Of a DNA stretch of 64,000 nt, positions 27,459 through 35,101 are shown in pieces; position 1 is the stretch's first letter; every line of letters begins with the position of its first letter. Under the pieces are notes generated by a model that was not told where the DNA came from, did no database searches, and worked only from the letters and a program-made list of their open reading frames with translations. This stretch comes from Nitrospirota bacterium (GTDB lineage Bacteria; Nitrospirota; Nitrospiria; Nitrospirales; Nitrospiraceae). The translations under genes were made by a program, and so were the position numbers. The DNA is taken from assembly GCA_018971525.1 (NCBI GenBank), contig JAGXAR010000004.1, positions 41,468 through 105,467 on the forward strand, written 5' to 3'.

Positions 27459-27522
27459 GACTCCAGTGCTCCAGGAGCCCGCACAATAAGCTTATACTCG
27501 CTTGATGTGCGCAGTTGGAGTC
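27459..27522 (+). repeat. Intergenic inverted repeat, family B copy 1
   Basis: A two-part stem-loop: GACTCCA (27459-27465) pairs with TGGAGTC (27516-27522), and inside it CGCAC (27480-27484) pairs with GTGCG (27507-27511). Bases 27475-27521 align without gaps to 30793-30839, about two thirds identical by eye. It may also end transcription of the cyclophilin pair. Confidence 0.55.
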
Positions 27523-27562
27523 CGTGAGGCTACGCTGATTAAAAAGTGAGGAAGGGACAACG

Positions 27563-27886
27563 CTATTTGATTTTTTCGATGAATGTGCAGAGGCGGGCTC
27601 GTTCGGACGGGAAGAAGAGGATGAAGCTCAGGCCAAAGGCATGCCCTGAAACCCAACGTACCGAGGCCCGCTCGACTCTAACTGGTGGCGACTGGTCTGG
27701 AAGGTGAAGCAAGACTTGGACGTCGAGCCCTTCCGCCATATTGATATCAGACTCGGCTCGGCAGCCGGCTGTCGAGATGTTCGTGACCGTGGCGTCCCCT
27801 TCGATCTCTCCGGAGGAAAACCCGATGGTGCAGCGTAACTCCACCCGGCGTGCTTTTCTGATCTGTCGTTCTTTTTCTGCGCTCAT
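27563..27886 (-). CDS. PilZ-domain protein
   Basis: Small (107-residue) PilZ domain, a c-di-GMP receptor fold. The ligand motifs are RKARR near the N-terminus (RxxxR-like) and NISTAG (the D/N-x-S-x-x-G box). No other domain is present. The start at 27886 (MSAEKERQ) is preferred; an extension to 27952 would overlap the upstream gene. It is the last gene of a leftward operon after the Cys-rich protein and beta-propeller protein. Confidence 0.85.
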   Translation of the reverse strand: MSAEKERQIRKARRVELRCTIGFSSGEIEGDATVTNISTAGCRAESDINMAEGLDVQVLLHLPDQSPPVRVERASVRWVSGHAFGLSFILFFPSERARLCTFIEKIK

Positions 27887-27923
27887 CGTGCGTGGCCTAC
27901 CGTTATTCAGGAGCGTCTGAACA

Positions 27924-28622
27924 TCAGTGGTGGTGTTGACACCCTGGTCCATGGGTATGGGGTTCAGGGGCCGGGGGCGGCATGAACTGTTGCCCGGGTA
28001 AGATGATATGGCCCGGTTCTCGTTGCTTTGTCAGGTGTTCCGCAATCTCCGGATGGTAGGCTCGCACGTAGCCGACGAGCCCGCCGAGGAACCGTTGTGA
28101 TTGGAAGCCCGTACCGGAAAAGCCCGAGACGAAGGCGATCGCCCGGTCCAATATCTCCGGTGCAGAGGACATATCGGCAATTTGCTCAGGGTTCTGCTTC
28201 TTGAACGTCTCATACTCTTTCTTCAGATGTTCAGCGAAGACCGGTATCGGTGCGGCAGGCACATGGAGGGGGCTGAGCGTTCGTCTCAAGGCCTGCAGCG
28301 CCGCCACGACTTCCGCGTCTTGTCCGTCGCGGCGTCCCTGGAAGTAGCCAAAGATCACCACTTCGACGAGATTGAACAGGCCCGCGGCCTTCTCACCGCC
28401 CAGGTCCGCCAGCTCGCGATAGAAATCGCGGCGCATCGGCATGAATTGCCCCGCAAGCCGCTTCTGCTGATAATCGCTCCCCGATTCGAGGTAGGTGCAG
28501 TCAGCTGGGCATGAGACTCGCACGATTCGGTGTTCGCCACAACACTGGCTGCAGATCAGCCCCGCCAAGGCGGGGCAAGGCCGCTTACCCTTCCGTTGTG
28601 TACAATAGGCGCATTGGCTCAT
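27924..28622 (-). CDS. Cys-rich N-terminus, His-rich C-terminus protein of unknown function
   Basis: A 232-residue protein I cannot assign to a characterised family. The first 45 residues contain eight Cys (C4, C7, C16, C24, C27, C28, C38, C42) in a zinc-finger-like pattern with CPALAGLICSQCCGEHR. The middle is alpha-helical and soluble. The C-terminus is Pro/His-rich, ending HTHGPGCQHHH, another possible metal site. It overlaps the upstream propeller gene by four bases (ATGA), so the two are translationally coupled. No signal peptide is visible. Confidence 0.75.
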   Translation of the reverse strand: MSQCAYCTQRKGKRPCPALAGLICSQCCGEHRIVRVSCPADCTYLESGSDYQQKRLAGQFMPMRRDFYRELADLGGEKAAGLFNLVEVVIFGYFQGRRDGQDAEVVAALQALRRTLSPLHVPAAPIPVFAEHLKKEYETFKKQNPEQIADMSSAPEILDRAIAFVSGFSGTGFQSQRFLGGLVGYVRAYHPEIAEHLTKQREPGHIILPGQQFMPPPAPEPHTHGPGCQHHH

Positions 28623-29632
28623 TTCTTTGCGGGTCCTTCCGCTGCCGGTTTCGGCGGGGGGGGGATGAAGCCATAGTCCGCCAACGTCCGTTTTTCTTGC
28701 TTGAGTTTCCCATCACTGGGGGTTTCAAGTCCGTTCATTTCGGCCGCATGGGCAAATTCATACGGAACAAGGATGAGGTTGTTTGCACGGTCGATACTCA
28801 GATCTCCCGGCGAGGGTAAGAATTCGGCGATGACTTGAAACCGCTTGTCCCAGCTCATGCGCCAGACTTTTCCCGTCGTGAAATCCGACACGTACATGTT
28901 GCCCCAACGGTCGAAATCCACTCCGCGGAGATTCTGGAAGCGGCTGGAAAAGAATCCGTTGGAAAAGAGCTCTGTCACTACGCCTTCCGGCGAGACCTCG
29001 GAAATCTTGCCTTTATCCCAACTCACCGCGATGATTTGGCCGGACTTGGGATGGACGACAAGGCCTGAGGGACCGGCCAGGGCGCGGTCTGTGACCAGCA
29101 CGGAAAACGTCTGGGTGGCCAGATCGACGCGGTAGATCGTGTTGGCTTTCTGATCGGAGCAATACAGGTGGCCCTTGCCATCGAAGGTCACGTCGCTCAA
29201 TGAGGCCTGTGGCAGCATCGGCTGTGTGGTAGTGGGCGATCGGATGGTGAGCGCCAGGACAGGTTTACCGGTGGTCGTATCAAAGCCCCGAAGGGTATCG
29301 AGATCGGCCACATAGAGCACGTGTTCCACCACGGCCATGCCTTTGGGGGCATGGAGGGTGACATTGCCCTTCCCGCCTTGGATGAATTTCAGATTGAGGA
29401 GTTTGCCGTGAGGATCGAGCTTGGTGATGAACCCGTTGTTATCGGCGGTCTCTGCCTCGCCGTTGACGTTCGAGATGAAATAGCCCTTCTCGAAGGGATC
29501 ATTCACAAAGCTATAGGGGGACTGGAGTTCGGTCACGGTGATCTGGGCGCCGAGTGGGCTGACGATCACAACGGGTATGATCCAGATAAGCCAGGCCGCC
29601 GGATGGCTGATAACGCGTGTCAGAAAGGACAT
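28619..29632 (-). CDS. Exported NHL-type beta-propeller protein
   Basis: A protein of about 337 residues with an N-terminal signal or anchor segment (AWLIWIIPVVIVSPLGAQ) followed by five to six NHL/SMP-30-like blades, for example HAPKGMAVVEHVLYVADLD and GVDFDRWGNMYVSDFTTGKV. It is likely periplasmic. The propeller may bind a ligand or a protein partner, but no catalytic residues can be named. ATG 29632 is chosen; an in-frame GTG at 29653 is possible. It is the first gene of the leftward operon behind the promoter at 29689-29718. Confidence 0.8.
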   Translation of the reverse strand: MSFLTRVISHPAAWLIWIIPVVIVSPLGAQITVTELQSPYSFVNDPFEKGYFISNVNGEAETADNNGFITKLDPHGKLLNLKFIQGGKGNVTLHAPKGMAVVEHVLYVADLDTLRGFDTTTGKPVLALTIRSPTTTQPMLPQASLSDVTFDGKGHLYCSDQKANTIYRVDLATQTFSVLVTDRALAGPSGLVVHPKSGQIIAVSWDKGKISEVSPEGVVTELFSNGFFSSRFQNLRGVDFDRWGNMYVSDFTTGKVWRMSWDKRFQVIAEFLPSPGDLSIDRANNLILVPYEFAHAAEMNGLETPSDGKLKQEKRTLADYGFIPPPPKPAAEGPAKK

Positions 29633-29688
29633 CACAGAGGAGGTTCTGCTCACAAGGTCGATGGCGCTAGAGCGTGATTCACGAATCC

Positions 29689-29718
29689 ATCGTAGCTGGC
29701 AGGTGAAGAGCCTGTCAA
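29689..29718 (-). promoter_or_regulatory. Predicted sigma-70 promoter for the leftward propeller operon
   Basis: Minus strand: TTGACA (29718-29713), 18-nt spacer, TACGAT (29694-29689), about 55 bases before the chosen ATG. Confidence 0.5.
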
Positions 29719-29726
29719 GAAACGGA

Positions 29727-29820
29727 CGTGAAGCGTGAGGTGAGGCGTGAGGTGAGGCGTGAGAGGCATGGAGAGGACAATCGGTATTTCCTTTCCTGTC
29801 TCACGTCTAACGGCTCACGT
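29727..29820 (+). repeat. Short tandem-word repeat between divergent operons
   Basis: A 12-base unit GTGAGGTGAGGC occurs 2.4 times at 29735-29763, preceded by CGTGAAGC. The inverse word CTCACG occurs twice downstream, at 29800-29805 and 29814-29819. It lies between the two divergent promoters (29689-29718 and 29831-29860). Related words occur at 51341-51395. Confidence 0.6.
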
Positions 29821-29830
29821 ATTCCTGGCG

Positions 29831-29860
29831 TTGACTTGCGTAAAAATGCCCTGTTATGGT
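29831..29860 (+). promoter_or_regulatory. Predicted sigma-70 promoter for folD
   Basis: TTGACT at 29831-29836, 18-nt spacer, TATGGT at 29855-29860, 44 bases before the folD GTG. Confidence 0.5.
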
Positions 29861-29904
29861 GCGTTGCATTTTTTCTGACCGTTTCTCTCAAAGAGGAGGA
29901 ACCA

Positions 29905-30765
29905 GTGGCAGCACGATTGATCGACGGCAAAGCATTGGCATTGCAAATACGTGAGAGGTTGGCAGCAGAATCAGCGGCGGTCTTGGCTAAGACCGGGATG
30001 AAGCCCGGGCTGGTGACGATTCTGGTGGGCGATGATCCAGCTTCGCATCTCTATGTGAAGAGCAAGCAGAAAGCCTGTGATGCGGCGGGCATTTATATCG
30101 ATGACCACAAATTGCCTGCCGGCACGACGCAAGCAGAGTTGTTGTCTTTGATTGAGAAAAAGAACGCCGATCCCAGGATCCACGGGATTCTGGTTCAGTT
30201 GCCGCTCCCGAAGCATATCGACAGCAAAGTCGTTCTCGAAGCGGTCTCGCCCGACAAAGACGCAGACGGGTTTCATCCGTATAATTTCGGGCGACTTGTT
30301 GAGGGGCATCCTGTGTTTGAAGCCTGCACGCCGAAGGGCGTCATCAAGATGATCGAATCCACCGGTGTGAGTATCGAGGGGAAGCGCGCAGTCGTATTGG
30401 GACGGAGCAACATCGTCGGCAAGCCGTTGGCGCTCATGCTGCTTCAGCGTAACGCCACGGTGACAATTTGCCACTCCAAGACCAGGGATTTGCCGGCGGT
30501 CTGTCGCGAAGCCGAGATTTTGCTGGTTGCGATTGGGAAAGCCAAGTTTGTGACGGCCGACATGGTGCGCGAAGGGGCAGTCGTGATCGATGTAGGGACG
30601 AACCGGCTCCCCGATGGGAAAGTCGTCGGCGATGTTGATTTTGAAGCAGTCAGTCAGAAGGCAGGCTGGATCAGTCCTGTGCCGGGCGGTGTGGGACCGA
30701 TGACCATCGCGATGCTGCTGGACAACACGGTGGAATCTGCTAAGAGAATGGCTGGGATGCTATAG
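29905..30765 (+). CDS. folD: Bifunctional methylene-THF dehydrogenase/cyclohydrolase FolD
   Basis: Interconverts 5,10-methylene-, methenyl- and 10-formyl-tetrahydrofolate. It has the catalytic YVKSKQKAC segment with the active-site Tyr and Lys, the QLPLPKH motif, and the NADP-binding VVLGRSNIVGKPLALMLL. The C-terminal PVPGGVGPMTIAMLL is diagnostic. The GTG start at 29905 has AGAGGAGGA just upstream; a longer frame upstream is not credible. Together with metF downstream it supplies one-carbon units. Confidence 0.97.
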   Translation: MAARLIDGKALALQIRERLAAESAAVLAKTGMKPGLVTILVGDDPASHLYVKSKQKACDAAGIYIDDHKLPAGTTQAELLSLIEKKNADPRIHGILVQLPLPKHIDSKVVLEAVSPDKDADGFHPYNFGRLVEGHPVFEACTPKGVIKMIESTGVSIEGKRAVVLGRSNIVGKPLALMLLQRNATVTICHSKTRDLPAVCREAEILLVAIGKAKFVTADMVREGAVVIDVGTNRLPDGKVVGDVDFEAVSQKAGWISPVPGGVGPMTIAMLLDNTVESAKRMAGML

Positions 30766-30792
30766 GAGAGACGGGGCTCTCTCTTGCTCGCA

Positions 30793-30839
30793 GAACGCGC
30801 ACGGTAATACTGTGCTCGTCCGATGCGCGCAGGGGGAGC
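30793..30839 (+). repeat. Intergenic repeat, family B copy 2
   Basis: A 47-base segment aligning without gaps to 27475-27521. Shared landmarks are CGCAC, TAA, CTCG, GATG, GCGCAG and GGAG in the same spacing. It is flanked by GGGGCTCTC and GAGCGCCCC, which pair with one mismatch. It lies in the folD-metF gap. Confidence 0.5.
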
Positions 30840-30890
30840 GCCCCTTTCTCCTACAGCTGTGAGTGGGAGTGGAGGAGTGAAATAGAAAAC

Positions 30891-31781
30891 ATGAGTCGAG
30901 AACCGCGGCGATTGAAGGATGTGCTTGATCAGGGACAGTTTGCTGTCACGGTTGAGTACAATCCTCCCAAAGGCACCAACATTTCCGGCGTGTTAGAGAA
31001 TGCCAAGCAGTTGGTGGGGCGCGTGCATGGGGTCAACGTGACGGACAACACGGCTGCCGTTGTGCGGGCCGGGTCTCTTTCGGTCTGCAGACTTCTCTAC
31101 GAACTCGGTCATGATCCGGTGATGCAGATGACCTGTCGTGATCGGAATCGTATTGCGATCCAGTCGGACCTCATGGGAGCCTCGATGCTCGGCATTCGCA
31201 ATATTCTCTGCCTCACCGGGGACTATCCGACCGTCGGAGACCATAAAGAGGCCAAGCCGGTTTATGATCTGGACTCCGTCCAAGTCATGCAGCTCGTCCA
31301 AGGACTCAACAGCGGGCGGGATCTTGCGGGGAACAAGTTGGACGGTGCGACGCAGTTTACCATCGGGGCTGCGGTGACGCCGGAGGCCGATCCGCTGGGT
31401 CCCATGCTCGCTAAGTTTGAAGTGAAGGTGAAAGCGGGCGCCCAGTTCTTCCAGACACAGGCGATCTACCATCCGGAGCAGTTTGCGTCCTTCATGAAGG
31501 CCGTTCGTCCCTTCAAGGTCAAAGTCCTGGCGGGCATTCTCGTCCTTCGGAACGCCAAGATGGCAGAGTTCATGAATGCGAATATTCCTGGTGTGTCAGT
31601 CCCGCAGGAGATGATCGACGAACTCAGGACAGCCGGCCCCGAACGCGCGGAGGATGTGGGGGTGGACATCGCGGTGCGGACGATCAGGGCGGTGCGGCCT
31701 CATTGCGACGGGGTCCATATTATGGCCATCAAGGCCACGCACCGGCTGGGTGAGATCATCACCAAAGCGGAAGTGGGTTGA
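30891..31781 (+). CDS. metF: Methylenetetrahydrofolate reductase family protein MetF
   Basis: TIM-barrel flavoenzyme that reduces methylene-THF to methyl-THF (296 residues). Visible are VTVEYNPPKGTNI with the catalytic Glu, the MTCRDRNRIAIQSDL segment, NILCLTGDYP and GAQFFQTQAIY. It lacks any C-terminal zinc domain. A separate 82-residue protein at 34815-35063 supplies exactly that domain, suggesting a MetF/MetV-like split enzyme. Its stop overlaps the panB start by one base. Confidence 0.92.
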   Translation: MSREPRRLKDVLDQGQFAVTVEYNPPKGTNISGVLENAKQLVGRVHGVNVTDNTAAVVRAGSLSVCRLLYELGHDPVMQMTCRDRNRIAIQSDLMGASMLGIRNILCLTGDYPTVGDHKEAKPVYDLDSVQVMQLVQGLNSGRDLAGNKLDGATQFTIGAAVTPEADPLGPMLAKFEVKVKAGAQFFQTQAIYHPEQFASFMKAVRPFKVKVLAGILVLRNAKMAEFMNANIPGVSVPQEMIDELRTAGPERAEDVGVDIAVRTIRAVRPHCDGVHIMAIKATHRLGEIITKAEVG

Positions 31782-32569
31782 TGACGATCCACGAGTTTCA
31801 GCGATACAAGCGTGACAAGAAGAAGCTCATCGTCGTCACGGCCTATGACGCGCTCTTCGCACGCATTGTTGAACAGGCCGGCATTGAGGCGATTCTGGTC
31901 GGGGATTCACTGGGTGTGGTCGTACAGGGGAAGGCTAATACGCTCTCAGTGACGATGGACGACATGCTCTATCACACGAAACTCGTAGCAGGGGCGGCCC
32001 AACGAGCGATTGTCATCGGGGATATGCCTTTCATGTCCTATCAAGCCAGCCACGAAGACGCGCTTCGCAATGCAGGACGGTTTCTGCAAGCTGGGGCTCA
32101 GGCCATCAAGCTGGAAGGCGGCGCGGTTGTGGTCGATCGGGTGGCCGCGATGACTCGCATCGGCATTCCCGTTATGGGGCATCTCGGCATGACTCCCCAA
32201 TCTGTCCATCAATACGGCGGATACAAGGTGCAGGGAAGAGGGTCAGATCGTGCGCGTATTCTTCTGAATGATGCGAAGGCCCTCGAAGCAGCCGGCGCCT
32301 TCGCTATCGTGCTCGAAGCGATTCCTTCCGAGTTGGCCAAGACCGTTACGGAACAATTGACCATTCCGACAATTGGAATCGGGGCCGGTCCCCACTGTGA
32401 CGGCCAAGTCCTGGTCCTCTATGACCTCCTCGGATTGTTTGACGACTTCGTGCCGAAGTTTGTCAAACCCTATGCCCATCTCAAGGCGGATGCGCTCCAA
32501 GCTCTTCGCCGCTACAAAGAGGAAGTCGAGGAAGGCACATTCCCGAGCGATTCGGAAAGTTATCATTGA
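31781..32569 (+). CDS. panB: 3-methyl-2-oxobutanoate hydroxymethyltransferase PanB
   Basis: First committed step of pantothenate synthesis, using methylene-THF as one-carbon donor. It shows VVTAYDALFARI, ILVGDSLGVVVQG, the segment AIKLEGGAVV with metal and substrate contacts, and IGIGAGPHCDGQVLV. The length is 262 residues. The ATG overlaps the metF stop (TGATG). A one-carbon operon folD-metF-panB is therefore plausible. Confidence 0.96.
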   Translation: MTIHEFQRYKRDKKKLIVVTAYDALFARIVEQAGIEAILVGDSLGVVVQGKANTLSVTMDDMLYHTKLVAGAAQRAIVIGDMPFMSYQASHEDALRNAGRFLQAGAQAIKLEGGAVVVDRVAAMTRIGIPVMGHLGMTPQSVHQYGGYKVQGRGSDRARILLNDAKALEAAGAFAIVLEAIPSELAKTVTEQLTIPTIGIGAGPHCDGQVLVLYDLLGLFDDFVPKFVKPYAHLKADALQALRRYKEEVEEGTFPSDSESYH

Positions 32570-32666
32570 CCGTTGCCGAGGCTCACAAATCGACCGCTCC
32601 GTCATCTCACCATCCATGTCTCTCGCCTCCTGTTGCCGCGCACCGATATCGCTCCTTGATGAAGAA

Positions 32667-32694
32667 CTGACAGCCTCGCGGGGTTTGATACACT
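32667..32694 (+). promoter_or_regulatory. Predicted promoter before the hydroxylase gene
   Basis: CTGACA at 32667-32672, a 16-nt spacer and TACACT at 32689-32694, 28 bases before the ATG at 32723. Confidence 0.42.
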
Positions 32695-32722
32695 TTGTGT
32701 CAGGGAAGCGAGGTGATGAGTG

Positions 32723-33502
32723 ATGGAGTGGATCGAGTGGGTACTCAGCAGGGAATTCCGCCAGTTCGTTCTCGATAACGATCTATTTTTCCCACTACTG
32801 TTTCTCGGGAGACTGATCGGGGTCACAGCGATTGAGGTCTGGCGCCCGGCGCGAGAGGTGTCCTATCGCAAGGTAATCCTGAACGATTTGACGGTCTTTG
32901 TCGTTTATCAGTTTGTTATTTTCCCACTGGCACAACAAATTAATCGATACATCGCCATCCGTCCCCAGCTGCCCGAAACGATCCTTGCCATGCCACTCTT
33001 GTTCCGTGTGCTGTGCTATTTCGTGATCGCCGACTTTGGCCATTATTGGATTCATCGCCTCATGCATACGAAGCATGTTTGGCGTATTCATAAATGGCAT
33101 CATGCCCCGACCTACATGTATTGGCTAGCCGGGACGCGCGCCACGGTGCCGCAACAGGTCATCGTAAATCTCCCCTATATCTTTGCCTGGTCGTTCCTCG
33201 GCCTGTCTCCCTGGTGGATGGGATTGGCGATTGGCATGTTCAGTTCGTTACAAAATGACTGGATGCATGTCAACGTGACGTGGCGATCTAATTGGTTGGA
33301 GTGGTTGATCGTGACGCCGCGGTATCACCACATTCATCACAGCGACAATCCTGCCCACTACAAGGCGAACCTCGCGGCCCTGTTTACCCTGTGGGACCGA
33401 TTGTTCGGGACCTATGTCAATCCAGATGAGGTGAAGGAGGAGGAGTTATCGTTTGGGATCGGCGAGAACGTGCCACTCGTTCGCCTGGCGTTAGGTGTCT
33501 GA
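32723..33502 (+). CDS. Sterol desaturase/fatty acid hydroxylase family membrane protein
   Basis: Di-iron membrane oxygenase of the fatty-acid-hydroxylase superfamily (259 residues, about four hydrophobic helices). The His clusters that bind the two irons are HYWIHRLMH, HKWHH and HHIHH. Substrate is unknown; relatives act on sterols, carotenoids, fatty acids or alkylglycerols. ATG 32723 has AGGTG seven bases upstream. It is preceded by its own predicted promoter, so it is probably not part of the panB operon. Confidence 0.88.
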   Translation: MEWIEWVLSREFRQFVLDNDLFFPLLFLGRLIGVTAIEVWRPAREVSYRKVILNDLTVFVVYQFVIFPLAQQINRYIAIRPQLPETILAMPLLFRVLCYFVIADFGHYWIHRLMHTKHVWRIHKWHHAPTYMYWLAGTRATVPQQVIVNLPYIFAWSFLGLSPWWMGLAIGMFSSLQNDWMHVNVTWRSNWLEWLIVTPRYHHIHHSDNPAHYKANLAALFTLWDRLFGTYVNPDEVKEEELSFGIGENVPLVRLALGV

Positions 33503-33522
33503 GGACGGCAGGGTGGAGCTAC

Positions 33523-34332
33523 TTAGCGAGATCGTGTCGAGCAGTCGACCTGAAATACGGTGCGATCCTCCAGCCGGATCGCGGTCAACTGCCTCCCCCA
33601 TACACAACCGCTATCAATCGCCAAGAGATTGGGTTCGAGGTGTAACCCCAGTGCGGCCCAGTGGCCGCAAATGATGGTGCCATCCGTATGGCGTCGATAT
33701 GGGATGTGGAACCAGGGGAGATAGCCGGTGGGCGTCTGTTCGGGAGGACCAGAGAATTCCGACATCTCACCGGTTGGGGTGCAGGTTCGTAGTCTGGTCA
33801 ATACGCGAGTGATACTCACGAGCCTGTCCGGCCCTGCCAGCGATGGACTCCACTGTGGAGCTGGTCCATGAAACAGGCTGTGGAGGAACGTCCGATAGTC
33901 CGGGCCTGCAAGCACTGCCTCGACCTCACGCGCAAAGCCGACTGACTCGTCAATGGTCCACTGCGGGAGTAGTCCTGCGTGGATCATCAGGAACGATCCC
34001 TCCCGATGATGGAGTGGTTGGTGACGAAGCCAGGCGATCAGGCCCCCGCGGTCTTTCGCTTCCAAGATGTCGTGAATCGTATCCTTGTGTCGTACCGTCG
34101 CGATGCCTTCCGCTGCCGCGAGCAAGAAGAGATCATGATTGCCCAGCACAATGCGAACTGCGTCGCCGAGACTTCGCACGAATCGGAGGAGGGCGAGAGA
34201 GTCAGGGCCACGGTTGATGAGGTCGCCGACCAGCCACAACTGATCCATCCGTGGATCGAATGAAATCTGTTTGAGGAGTCGCCTGAATGGAGTGAGGCAG
34301 CCTTGGATGTCGCCGATTGCGTAGATAGCCAT
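33523..34332 (-). CDS. apaH: Symmetrical diadenosine tetraphosphatase ApaH
   Basis: Metallophosphatase that hydrolyses Ap4A and can decap Np4-RNA. The calcineurin-type motifs GDIQGC, GDLINRGPDS and GNHD are present, with the C-terminal HWAALG. Length is 269 residues. It converges with the hydroxylase gene and is followed upstream by queF on the same strand, 45 bases away. Confidence 0.94.
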   Translation of the reverse strand: MAIYAIGDIQGCLTPFRRLLKQISFDPRMDQLWLVGDLINRGPDSLALLRFVRSLGDAVRIVLGNHDLFLLAAAEGIATVRHKDTIHDILEAKDRGGLIAWLRHQPLHHREGSFLMIHAGLLPQWTIDESVGFAREVEAVLAGPDYRTFLHSLFHGPAPQWSPSLAGPDRLVSITRVLTRLRTCTPTGEMSEFSGPPEQTPTGYLPWFHIPYRRHTDGTIICGHWAALGLHLEPNLLAIDSGCVWGRQLTAIRLEDRTVFQVDCSTRSR

Positions 34333-34377
34333 CAGCGGGAGTCGATCAGGCGCAGCGGCATGAATGGCGGATGAGAC

Positions 34378-34794
34378 TCACGGGTATTTCGCCTCAATAA
34401 TACTGCGGAGCCCGCCACGGGCGGCGAAGGTGCCGGTTACTCTCGCCCACACTGGCCGGCAGGCCTTCACGACATCATGCAGGATGCGGTTGACAGCGTT
34501 TTCATAGAAGATGCCGAGATTTCTGTACGCGTGGAGATACATTTTTAACGACTTCAGCTCCAAGCACTCTTTGCCCGGCATGTAGTGCAGTGTGATGGTG
34601 CCGAAGTCCGGAAGGCCGGTCTTCGGGCAGATCGCGGTATATTCAGGGATCTCGATGGTGATTTCGTAGCCCTTGTATTGGTTCGGGAAGGTTTCGATGC
34701 CCGGCAGTGGAGCAGTAATACCGCTCTTTGCATGATCCTCGTTGTAGCCAAGTCTCGTGGTCTTCGATTTTCTTCTTGACGTTTCACGTGCCAC
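34378..34794 (-). CDS. queF: NADPH-dependent 7-cyano-7-deazaguanine reductase QueF
   Basis: Reduces preQ0 to preQ1 in queuosine synthesis. This is the short unimodular type (138 residues), with the nucleophile Cys56 and Asp63 in EYTAICPKTGLPDFG and the substrate Glu in LELKSLKMYLHAYRN. The only possible start is GTG at 34794, since a stop lies two codons upstream. That start sits inside the repeat tract at 34779-34810, so the first eight residues or so are encoded by repeat sequence. Confidence 0.93.
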   Translation of the reverse strand: MARETSRRKSKTTRLGYNEDHAKSGITAPLPGIETFPNQYKGYEITIEIPEYTAICPKTGLPDFGTITLHYMPGKECLELKSLKMYLHAYRNLGIFYENAVNRILHDVVKACRPVWARVTGTFAARGGLRSIIEAKYP

Positions 34795-34810
34795 GTTTCA
34801 TACCCCACGT
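34779..34810 (+). repeat. ACGTTTCA word repeat overlapping the queF start
   Basis: ACGTTTCA occurs at 34779-34786 and 34793-34800, separated by CGTGCC, with another CCCACGT at 34804-34810. The tract straddles the queF start codon. Confidence 0.5.
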
Positions 34811-34814
34811 CTGC

Positions 34815-35063
34815 TTAGACTTGTTTCATCCACTCCACTTGGCCGATTTTTTCCAATTGAATGTAGAGGGTCACCCAGGGGCAGGCCATTTCGGGGTACA
34901 CCTCACACAGCCCTCCTTTCCGAACGCCTCCGCAGGGGCCGTGGCTCATGAACTTCGGGCATTCGGCTTTGAGCGAATTGTCGGGAATCGGGGGGCGCTT
35001 ATGAACCCCGCCGGCGTGTTGAGCGCCTTCGTCTTCCCCAGGGATGATCACGCGTGTTGACAT
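34815..35063 (-). CDS. Stand-alone methylenetetrahydrofolate reductase C-terminal (MetV-like) zinc domain protein
   Basis: An 82-residue protein with the MTHFR_C pattern: four Cys (C35, C44, C53, C61) in CPKFMSHGPCGG and CEVYPEMACPW. This domain normally forms the C-terminus of some MetF proteins or the MetV partner of acetogen-type MetFV. The MetF at 30891-31781 lacks it, so the two may form a complex. It has its own promoter at 35073-35101. Domain identity is likely; the partnership is inferred. Confidence 0.8.
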   Translation of the reverse strand: MSTRVIIPGEDEGAQHAGGVHKRPPIPDNSLKAECPKFMSHGPCGGVRKGGLCEVYPEMACPWVTLYIQLEKIGQVEWMKQV

Positions 35064-35072
35064 ACGGGTCTA

Positions 35073-35101
35073 GTCTAGACAGATTTTTCGGAATCGGCAA
35101 T
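35073..35101 (-). promoter_or_regulatory. Predicted promoter for the MTHFR_C-like gene
   Basis: Minus strand: TTGCCG (35101-35096), 17-nt spacer, TAGACT (35078-35073), 10 bases before the gene, so transcription would start at or very near the first codon (leaderless or nearly so). Confidence 0.42.

Noticed and set aside
29735..29763. Tandem GTGAGGTGAGGC units as a CRISPR array
   Set aside because: Units are directly adjacent with no spacers, and no cas gene lies in the window.
34795..34814. preQ1 riboswitch upstream of queF
   Set aside because: The space between queF and the upstream gene is only 20 bases and holds repeat sequence.
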